Below are positions 1 to 7,311 of a stretch of 46,383 nt of DNA, in pieces. A model generated the notes under the pieces. It did not search any database. It saw nothing but the letters and a program-made list of their open reading frames with translations, and was not told where the DNA came from. The position numbers and the translations under genes are program-made. Within the stretch, counting starts at the first letter, position 1. The number at the start of each line of letters is the position of its first letter. The stretch spans positions 1 through 46,383 of the forward strand of contig NYZE01000063.1 in assembly GCA_002685965.1 (NCBI GenBank). Direction: 5' to 3'. Source of the DNA: Planctomycetota bacterium (GTDB lineage: Bacteria > Planctomycetota > UBA1135 > GCA-002748355).

Positions 1-93
1 CGCAATAGTGCCGAGTGGATCCATGGGCGAAACATTCTACCGGTGTGCGCCGCCGTTGGAAGGCTCTGCCGTAAGTCCTGTGCTCGAGCCCAG

Positions 94-1062
94 CTATCGC
101 CGCCCAATGCTCCCCCGCAGGAGGTTGCGGCCGACCGAAAAGGCCATGGTCGGATTCTCCCCTAGCCGGCGGCGGAGATACGCCAAAGCGTGGTCCCATG
201 ACGTCGCAAAGGGCACATACACCCGCACCCGCACGGGACCCTGCCGGCCGATCTTGCCAGCGACCAGGTCATCCTGGAAACGCAGCATCGGCACGCCGTA
301 CAGCATCTGCACCTCGTAGCGGTCTGGCCCCACACCGGCCGCCGGGACGACCTCCTCGAGAAATCGGACGTTCCAGGCCCGATCGTGGGTCGCAAACTCG
401 ACGTAGTGCCCGCGCTCGAACAGCAACTTGGCGGCGTCGAGCAGCCGCTTCTTCATCTGGCGCTTGTCGCGAATCGCATGCTCGGCGGGCTCGTTGTAGA
501 TGCCGATCACGAGGCGCACGCGAATCCCCCGGGGGATCCGAGAGAGATCTTCCTCCGTGCGGTGCAGCCGGGTCTGCAGCACAATCCCCACGTGGCGATG
601 GCCAGCCATCCACAATCGTTCCGCGACGTCGAGCGTCCACTGGGTCCAGCGCCGGTCCTCCATGTCGATCGAGAGGGCCACGTCCTGCGCTGCGGCCAGC
701 TCGGCAAGCTCCACGATCGCCTCCTCGCTGGCTGGCGCACTGACGCTCTGGCCGTCGTCCACAGTCGCCAGTCGGGCGTTGACCGTAAACGACGAGGGCT
801 TCAGCGACACCGTCGGCCGTGTCCTGGGATCAGTGAACTCGGCACACGAAGCGATCATGTCCCGATAAACGGCACGGATCTCGGCAACCTGCTCGACAGT
901 CTCGATGTCCTCCGAGAGCAGGTCGAAGGTCGTCAGGACACCGCGCCGCTGGATCAGGCCGCGAGTCACTTCGAGCCCCTTCGCAAGCGAATCCCCCGCG
1001 ACGTATGGCCGTGCGAAGAACTTGACCATCCAGCCGGGAAGCTTGCCTATCAGAGAAACCAA
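94..1062 (-). CDS. proline dehydrogenase family protein
   Basis: 322 aa ORF with PRODH-like C-terminal barrel motifs (YEVQMLYGVP, VRVYVPFATSWDHALAYLRRRLGENP). Confidence 0.85.
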   Translation of the reverse strand: MVSLIGKLPGWMVKFFARPYVAGDSLAKGLEVTRGLIQRRGVLTTFDLLSEDIETVEQVAEIRAVYRDMIASCAEFTDPRTRPTVSLKPSSFTVNARLATVDDGQSVSAPASEEAIVELAELAAAQDVALSIDMEDRRWTQWTLDVAERLWMAGHRHVGIVLQTRLHRTEEDLSRIPRGIRVRLVIGIYNEPAEHAIRDKRQMKKRLLDAAKLLFERGHYVEFATHDRAWNVRFLEEVVPAAGVGPDRYEVQMLYGVPMLRFQDDLVAGKIGRQGPVRVRVYVPFATSWDHALAYLRRRLGENPTMAFSVGRNLLRGSIGRR

Positions 1063-1103
1063 GTGCGGGAGCGTAGCATGGAGGGCCGAAGCGCGAAGAG
1101 CCT

Positions 1104-1544
1104 ATGACCTTCAAGAAGATCCTTGTCGCCACCGACTTCTCTGCTTCGTCGGCCAAAGCCATGGACGCAGCGAGCCGCCTGGCCGAAGTCCACGATGCCA
1201 GGATCTCCCTGTGCCACGCCCTCGAAGCTCCGGACGAGAACACCCTGCTCGGCGGCTCACTGAAACCGCTGATCGAGTTCTCCGAGGAACAGCGCAAGGC
1301 CGAGGCGGCGCTGCGCGCTGACGCAAAACGAGCAGGCCTCGCCGAGCGTCTCGAAGACGTGGTCGTGCGGCTGCACCAGCCCGGCAACGAGGTCCCCGAG
1401 CTGGCCAAGGAACTCGGTTGTGATCTGATCGTCGTCGGCACCCACGGCCGGACCGGCCTGCACCAACTCGCGATCGGCTCGGTCACGGATCGAATCGTCC
1501 GTCACTCGACGGTGCCCGTTCTGGTGGTGCCACTGCGCGAGTAG
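1104..1544 (+). CDS. universal stress protein (UspA family)
   Basis: 146 aa; KKILVATDFSASSAKAMDAA at N-terminus, VVGTHGRTGLHQLAIGSVTDRIVRHSTVPVLVV at C-terminus. Confidence 0.93.
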   Translation: MTFKKILVATDFSASSAKAMDAASRLAEVHDARISLCHALEAPDENTLLGGSLKPLIEFSEEQRKAEAALRADAKRAGLAERLEDVVVRLHQPGNEVPELAKELGCDLIVVGTHGRTGLHQLAIGSVTDRIVRHSTVPVLVVPLRE

Positions 1545-1626
1545 GGGCAAGCCCGACGCGCTCTTCGAGCGAGGTCTTCCCTGAGTCAGCGCACGTATGG
1601 CAGGTGCGCAGCAGGCTCGAATGCCC

Positions 1627-1941
1627 TCACGACTCGAGCCCCTCGGCCATGGCACGCAGGTTGGGGAAGGTGAAGATCCCGGTGTCGTGCCCGTCGGAAA
1701 ACTTGAACTGGAACGCGTAGCGGCCCACGAGGTCAGTGTCGACAATCGACACGTCTTCCGCGACGCTCCCTGGATCGAGCAGCGGCCGCCCGGTCATTTC
1801 GTCCACACAACTCGCGCAGGGGCAGGCAAGCCGGAGCCCCCGCGCGGCCAGCGTCGTGACCTGGCCGTCCTTCCAGGCAATCGTCACACTGAGTGGGTCC
1901 TTCTGCTCGGAGGCAACAGGCTCGATCATGTGCAGCATCAT
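1627..1941 (-). CDS. DUF971 (gamma-butyrobetaine hydroxylase-like N-terminal) domain protein
   Basis: Core LSVTIAWKDGQVTTLAARGLRLACPCASCVDEMTGRPLLDP...YAFQFKFSDGHDTGIFTFPNLRAM. Start chosen at MMLHMIEP within the longer ORF; could be 1938 or 1929. Confidence 0.8.
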   Translation of the reverse strand: MMLHMIEPVASEQKDPLSVTIAWKDGQVTTLAARGLRLACPCASCVDEMTGRPLLDPGSVAEDVSIVDTDLVGRYAFQFKFSDGHDTGIFTFPNLRAMAEGLES

Positions 1942-2575
1942 GGACGGAGGCACGAACCGGATCGAGGGGCTCTGTGCGGCGATCCTCTGCGGTGGCCGCT
2001 CGGCGCGGATGGGCCGCGACAAGGCCTCGGTCCCGTTCCTCGGCGAGCCGATGCTCGCCCGCCTCGCCCGCCGACTCTCCGACATCGCGCCCGAACTCGT
2101 CATCGCCGCCGGTCGCAAGGAGCGCTCTCTGCCGCCGCTGCCGGCGCACGCACACATCGTTCACGACGAACGTGACTACGAGGGCCCGCTCGCTGGGTGC
2201 ACGCGCCTGGCATCGGCAATCGCGCCCCAGACCAGGCACGTGTTGCTCTGCGCCTGCGACCTGCCGCTCATCGACGCACACACCATTCGTGCCCTGCATG
2301 CCGAGGTGGGTGACGCGACTGCGATCGTGCCGGTTGTCGCCGGCCGAGCACAGACTCTGTGCTCGCTCTGGCGCCGCGAAGCTCTGGAACACTTCGACAG
2401 GCTGTGGCGTTGTGGGAAACGCAAGATGGCCGCCGTGCTCGACCTACCGGGACTGCGGCTGCTTGACGACGATGCCCTGGCGGCGATCGATGTCGATCCC
2501 ACGTTCTTGGTCGGCTGCAACGACCCGGTCGCGCTGGCGCGCGCCGAGGCACGCGCCAGCCAGGACCAACCGTGA
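1928..2575 (+). CDS. MobA-like NTP transferase (molybdenum cofactor guanylyltransferase family)
   Basis: LCAAILCGGRSARMGRDKASVPFLGEPML nucleotide-binding signature and LLCACDLPLI. Alternative ATG at 1940. Confidence 0.85.
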   Translation: MCSIMDGGTNRIEGLCAAILCGGRSARMGRDKASVPFLGEPMLARLARRLSDIAPELVIAAGRKERSLPPLPAHAHIVHDERDYEGPLAGCTRLASAIAPQTRHVLLCACDLPLIDAHTIRALHAEVGDATAIVPVVAGRAQTLCSLWRREALEHFDRLWRCGKRKMAAVLDLPGLRLLDDDALAAIDVDPTFLVGCNDPVALARAEARASQDQP

Positions 2576-2691
2576 GTGAGGCGCCGGCAATACCGTCGGC
2601 ACCGGTTGTCGACAATCTCGGCCTCGCGATCATCCTGTTCCCGCTCAACGTGGTCGCGGCGTTCTTGGCCTACGTTCCGCAAACGATGTGA
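2572..2691 (+). CDS. small 39-aa putative single-TM protein
   Basis: GTG start overlaps the mobA-like TGA (GTGA); translation VSEAPAIPSAPVVDNLGLAIILFPLNVVAAFLAYVPQTM with a hydrophobic helix. Confidence 0.4.
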   Translation: MSEAPAIPSAPVVDNLGLAIILFPLNVVAAFLAYVPQTM

Positions 2692-2714
2692 CCCCCGAGG
2701 GGGGAGGGGGGTCG
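2692..2714. terminator. G/C inverted repeat, possible bidirectional terminator
   Basis: GACCCCC...GGGGGGTC inverted repeat between convergent CDSs; no T-tract. Confidence 0.4.
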
Positions 2715-2715
2715 G

Positions 2716-3393
2716 TCAAGCCGGCTTCTGCGCATGCACGCGAAGCTGGTTGAAATCGAGGGCCGGGCTCTTCACGGCGAAGCGCCGGCAAGCGACCCAG
2801 TCGAGGCCCAAGCCGGCGAGCTGGTCACGGAGCTCGTCCTCGGAATAGAAACGCATCTCGAACGTGTCCGACTCCGGCGGGTCTGCCGGAGCTCCAGGCA
2901 CGCGTTCCGGCAACTGGAACACGAAGTGACCGCCGGGAGCCAACACGCGAACGACTTCACCGAAGTAGCTCGCAGCCACGTTGCGCGGCATGTGCTGAAA
3001 CACGATGTGACTGAATACGACGTCGATGCCGCCATCGTCCATACCCGGCAAGGTCCAGCCGTCGCCCTCGCGAAACTCAATGTTGTCGAGGTGGGCCAGC
3101 CGCTGCCGCGCCAACGCCACCATCTCGCCCGAGACGTCGACGCCAATCAGTCGCCGGACCCGTGGCGCGACGAACTCGTCCATCCTGCCGACGCCCGCTC
3201 CGATGTCGACGACAGTGGCCTCAGGTTGCAGTACCTGCTCGAGTCCATCGAAGAACAGGGCGACATCGTGCTCGCCGGAGCTGCGAAACAACTGCTCGGT
3301 GCCGTCGATCGGCGTGGCGATGTAGTAACGTGCGTTCTCGAGTGCCCGACGATTCCAGTCGCCCTTCATGTCGAGCTCGGACGGATCGGTCAT
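2716..3393 (-). CDS. class I SAM-dependent methyltransferase
   Basis: VVDIGAGVGRMDEFVAPRVRRLIGVDVSGEM (motif I) and HIVFQHMPRNVAASYFGEVVRVLAPGGHFVFQLP. Confidence 0.9.
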   Translation of the reverse strand: MTDPSELDMKGDWNRRALENARYYIATPIDGTEQLFRSSGEHDVALFFDGLEQVLQPEATVVDIGAGVGRMDEFVAPRVRRLIGVDVSGEMVALARQRLAHLDNIEFREGDGWTLPGMDDGGIDVVFSHIVFQHMPRNVAASYFGEVVRVLAPGGHFVFQLPERVPGAPADPPESDTFEMRFYSEDELRDQLAGLGLDWVACRRFAVKSPALDFNQLRVHAQKPA

Positions 3394-3410
3394 CGGACCG
3401 GTAGTTGCGC

Positions 3411-3740
3411 CTACTGAATGACCGTGGGGCTGGAGACCTTCTTCTCGGGGCTCAGCTCAGTGCCGTAGGGGAATACCTGCCAGACGTACTGGAACGGCAA
3501 CGTCAGCACATCCCAGGCAACGGTGAGAGGTGCACCGAGTACGAGCCCGGCCGGCCGCACGTAGGCCCCGTAGCCCTCGTAGGGCTTCGAGAAATAACTC
3601 GGTTCGCCCTCGGCCCAGCGCATCAGATGGTTGGTCGCGCAGCTCTGGCTCAGGAGGGGTCCCATGAACAACACGAGCAGCAACGGCAGGCACCGGGCCG
3701 CGTTCTTGAGTTTGGAGTTTCGCATCGGCAAGAACCTCAT
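3411..3740 (-). CDS. YceK/YidQ-like small lipoprotein
   Basis: 109 aa from MRFLPMRNSK; lipobox-like LSQSC, then GYGAYVRPAGLVLGAPLTVAWDVLTLPFQYVWQV. Confidence 0.55.
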   Translation of the reverse strand: MRFLPMRNSKLKNAARCLPLLLVLFMGPLLSQSCATNHLMRWAEGEPSYFSKPYEGYGAYVRPAGLVLGAPLTVAWDVLTLPFQYVWQVFPYGTELSPEKKVSSPTVIQ

Positions 3741-3781
3741 CGCGTCAGGATAGGCAGTTGGACGGCTTCGGTCGCAAAGTC

Positions 3782-4789
3782 CTACGGAGAAGCCGTCTCG
3801 TTTTCCTGGGCGTCGTGGGTCGCGAAGCGACCCAACTTGGCCAATGTGACCCGCAGATCCTTGGGTAGCGGGGCGTCCACCTTGACTCTCGCGGTCACGG
3901 CCGGATCTGGTGAAGCGAACGAAACCTGGGCTGCGTGCAGCGTCAACCGGTCGATCAGGGGGCGCTCGGAGTCGCCGCGACGGTGCCGGTAGTCGGCCTT
4001 GAACTCGCTCAGGAAGACCCCCGCGGCGCCCCGGTAGAGCGGATCCACGGCGAGGGGTAGACCCGCGGACATCAGGTGGGCACGGATCTGGTGCTGTCGG
4101 CCCGAGCGAGGCCGCGCTTCGAGCAGGGCGAATCCACGCCAACGGTGCACGACGCGAAAATCCGTGACCGCATCGCGAGCACCCTTGCCGACACGGAGCG
4201 ACACGCGACCGCCGCGGACGGAGCGACCGATCGGCACATCGACCGAGAACTCGTCATGACGGGGCAAGCCGCGCACGAGCGCCAGGTAGATCTTGTCAAT
4301 GCGACGCTCGCGAAAGATCACATCCAAGGCTTGCGCCGCCTCCCTACCCTTGGCGAACAACAACACGCCCGACGTGCCACGATCTAGCCGGTGCACGACC
4401 CTGAGGTCGCGAGCACCGAACCACTCGACGAGGTAGTCGTGCACACTGGCCTCGCCTTGTCGGCCGGGCACCGTCGGCAACTCTGCCGGCTTGGCGAGCG
4501 CGAGGCAGCTCGCGTCCTCATAGAGCACCGAGGGCGCTTCGATCTTCGCACGCTTGTCCTGGCATGGCAGCGAGTCGACGTCCACCGAAGCGTCGAGCAC
4601 GAGCACGTCGTCGGCTCGCACCTTGCGCCATGGCATCAGGGGCTGGCCATTCAGCTCCACGAGGCCGCCGCGTAGCAGCCGCCGCAACGCGGGCCGACGC
4701 ACACCCACAAACCAATGCTGCAGCACGTCGTCCGCGCGCCTGCCCTGCAGGTCGTCGGGCACGACGAACACTTCCCTTTCTTCGCTCAC
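3782..4789 (-). CDS. RluA-family pseudouridine synthase with S4 domain
   Basis: S4-like N-terminus; catalytic motif DLRVVHRLDRGTSGVLLFAKG; RSGRQHQIRAHL. Confidence 0.93.
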   Translation of the reverse strand: MSEEREVFVVPDDLQGRRADDVLQHWFVGVRRPALRRLLRGGLVELNGQPLMPWRKVRADDVLVLDASVDVDSLPCQDKRAKIEAPSVLYEDASCLALAKPAELPTVPGRQGEASVHDYLVEWFGARDLRVVHRLDRGTSGVLLFAKGREAAQALDVIFRERRIDKIYLALVRGLPRHDEFSVDVPIGRSVRGGRVSLRVGKGARDAVTDFRVVHRWRGFALLEARPRSGRQHQIRAHLMSAGLPLAVDPLYRGAAGVFLSEFKADYRHRRGDSERPLIDRLTLHAAQVSFASPDPAVTARVKVDAPLPKDLRVTLAKLGRFATHDAQENETASP

Positions 4790-5695
4790 TCGCTACAGCG
4801 TACCGCAGCGGCGAACGCAACACGCCTCGGACCCAGCAACGATGGCAGCGCGGCCGGCGAGGCGACCGCTCCGCTGGTCTCGGTCAAGCCGGGCATGCCG
4901 CGAGCCCGACGCGGTGCCTTTGTACTGCAAAGTCCTGGTCAGCAAGAGACGCGCCTTGCAAGACCCATTGGCATGGAACCCACCTTGCCAATGGACGAAT
5001 CCTTGACCATGGGCCAGCCAGGCTGATAATACGCACTTGCACGACAGGTTTCGGCTGTCGATTCGCTCGGGAGGGCGAGCGCTTCCGAAGCCCTATGAAA
5101 ATCTGGGTGAGCGAGGAACACCTGACGCACCGGTGTTTCTCGCGAAGAGCAAGGCCAGACTGAAGCGCCTGCTTCCGATCTGACCATGCGCAGGGCGACG
5201 AGTTAGGGCAGTCTAGCGCGGCCACCGCACGCGGTTGGCCCCGGACGAACGGTAGGGAGTAATGACAGAGTCGACGCGGCCATGACCGTGTGGCTGTAGA
5301 GCATCCCCACCGCTCCGCAACGCAAACTACAGATTCGATGGACTACAAAGGCGTTGGTCTTTCCTGTGACAAGTTACGTTACCGCTGATCGGCTCGTCCG
5401 ATCGCGGCATGGCTCTCGGCCCGGTTCCACAGATGAGATGGGCAGAGAGACGGCTTTGGGGTTGGCGCCCCAAAGCGCCAAAGAGCGCAGGACTGGCGAG
5501 ATTTGCGCTCAGCACCCTCCTAGTGAGGGTGGCGGGTTACCCCCTGGCAGGGAGGGTTATCCCGCGACCGTGGCCAAGAGCCGCCCCGAACACTTGGGAG
5601 GGGACCTTGGCACGGGATTGACCAACGCCGCGTTTAGGGGGGAGGGGCGATGCATGGGCGCCCTCCCCTCTGAGCGCATCTCCTGATTCCTGCGG

Positions 5696-5920
5696 TCACC
5701 CCCGGACGACCAGCAAGCGGATCTCGGTCATGTCCTCCATCGCGAAGCGAACGCCCTCGCGACCGAGACCACTCTGCTTGACCCCGCCATACGGCAAGTT
5801 GTCGACCCGCCACGACGAGATGTCGTCGATCACGACGCCGCCGACGTCCAGTTCATCCCATGCCCTGTGCCCCTTGTAGCGATCGCGGGTGGAGATGCCG
5901 GCCTGTAGCCCGAACACGGG
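5696..5920 (-). pseudogene. C-terminal remnant of an aldehyde dehydrogenase
   Basis: Reads PVFGLQAGISTRDRYKGHRAWDELDVGGVVIDDISSWRVDNLPYGGVKQSGLGREGVRFAMEDMTEIRLLVVRG, the ALDH extreme C-terminus. No catalytic Cys/Glu or NAD-binding part upstream in any frame. Confidence 0.75.
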
Positions 5921-6045
5921 CCGATCGGGACGCGTTTCCACATACCCGAGTAGCCAGGCGCGCGCGCGCTGATGTCGAGTGGCATGACCTCGCCGGTCAT
6001 GCACACGGACACGAGCAGAGGGGGAGGACACCTTCCCGACCTTCC

Positions 6046-6074
6046 TTGACCGGTAGGGAAGGCCGACGTATTTA
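6046..6074 (+). promoter_or_regulatory. sigma70-like promoter upstream of mrp
   Basis: TTGACC (6046-6051), 17 nt spacer, TATTTA (6069-6074), upstream of the ATG at 6130. Confidence 0.5.
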
Positions 6075-6093
6075 CCCTTGTCCGCCCTCGTCC

Positions 6094-6120
6094 CCCGAGA
6101 ACCCGAGAACCCGAGAACCC
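6094..6120. repeat. (CCCGAGAA)3 tandem octamer plus partial copy
   Basis: cccgagaa cccgagaa cccgagaa ccc, directly read, ending 9 bp before the mrp ATG. Confidence 0.9.
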
Positions 6121-6129
6121 GGCCGAACC

Positions 6130-7311
6130 ATGGCTCCATCCGACACCAACACGGACTCCAACGGCGCTGTCACTGCCACGCAGGTGCTCGATGCCCTGCG
6201 CCCCATCGAAGACCCCGACCTGCACAAGAGCATCGTCGACCTCGACTTCGTCAAGGAGATCCGTATCTGCGGCGGCAACGTCGCTTTCGAGATCGAGCTC
6301 ACGACGCCTGCCTGTCCTGTGAAGGAGCAGTTTCGAACACAGGCCATCGAGCTGGTCGGAGCCCTGGACGGCGTCACCAAGGTCGAAGTCGAAATGACGG
6401 CCAACGTCGCCACGGCCTCAAGCTTGCTCGCGAAGAACAACGTCCCCGGCGTCCGCAACGTCTTGGCCGTCTCTTCGGGCAAGGGCGGAGTCGGCAAGTC
6501 GACCGTTGCCGTCAACCTGGCCTGCGCGCTGTCCGCGTCCGGCGCACGCGTCGGGATTCTCGACGCCGATGTCTACGGTCCCAACGTGCCGATCATGCTC
6601 GGGCTGTCGGGCAAACCGAACGGCGAGAACGGCAAGATCATCCCGTTCGACTATCACGGCATGAAAGTCATGTCGATGGCGTTCCTCGTCGCGGAGGACC
6701 AGCCCGTGATCTGGCGCGGCCCGATGCTGCACGGAGCCGTCAAGCAGTTCCTGTTCGACGTGCTATGGGGAGAGCTCGACTACCTCGTGGTCGACCTGCC
6801 GCCAGGCACGGGTGATGCGCAGCTGTCGCTGGCCCAGCAGTCGCATCTCATGGGCGCCATCATCGTCACGACGCCGCAGGACGTCAGTGTGCTGGACGTG
6901 CGCAAAGCGATCAGCATGTTCCAGCAGGTCAACGTGCCCATCATCGGTGTCATCGAGAACATGGCTGCGATGAGTTTGCGCGGCAGCGTGGATGGCCAGG
7001 TCAACAGTTTGACGATCGAAGGTCCGGACGGAGCCGTGCAGGCAACGCTCGAGGCCGACGGCAACTTCAGCGTCGAGTTGCCCATCTTCGGTGCCGGCGG
7101 CGGCGACGCGATCGCCGAGCGCTTCGGCGTTCCGTTGCTCGGCCGCGTGCCGCTCGATCCGGCTGTCCGAGCCGGTGGCGACGCCGGCAAGCCAGTCACT
7201 GTCGAGCAGCCCGACAGCATCGCTGCGCAGCGTCTCCGTGAAGTCGCTGGCCAACTGGCGATGCGCGTCAGCACGCTCAACCTGCAGAGCGCGCCGTCGA
7301 TGCCTGTGTGA
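6130..7311 (+). CDS. Mrp/NBP35 (ApbC) family Fe-S carrier ATPase
   Basis: N-terminal MIP18-like domain (QVLDALRPIEDPDLHKSIVDLDFVKEI) then VLAVSSGKGGVGKSTVAVNLACAL and LVVDLPPGTGDAQLSLAQ. Confidence 0.95.
   Translation: MAPSDTNTDSNGAVTATQVLDALRPIEDPDLHKSIVDLDFVKEIRICGGNVAFEIELTTPACPVKEQFRTQAIELVGALDGVTKVEVEMTANVATASSLLAKNNVPGVRNVLAVSSGKGGVGKSTVAVNLACALSASGARVGILDADVYGPNVPIMLGLSGKPNGENGKIIPFDYHGMKVMSMAFLVAEDQPVIWRGPMLHGAVKQFLFDVLWGELDYLVVDLPPGTGDAQLSLAQQSHLMGAIIVTTPQDVSVLDVRKAISMFQQVNVPIIGVIENMAAMSLRGSVDGQVNSLTIEGPDGAVQATLEADGNFSVELPIFGAGGGDAIAERFGVPLLGRVPLDPAVRAGGDAGKPVTVEQPDSIAAQRLREVAGQLAMRVSTLNLQSAPSMPV

Noticed and set aside
5354-5686. 110-aa ORF across the hairpin cluster
   Set aside because: No domain motif or signal peptide; overlaps consecutive palindromes better explained by structure than coding. 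Could be reconsidered if conserved in frame.
4790-5695. RNase P RNA, tmRNA or SRP RNA
   Set aside because: None of the diagnostic conserved cores was found by eye on either strand. A covariance-model search would be decisive.
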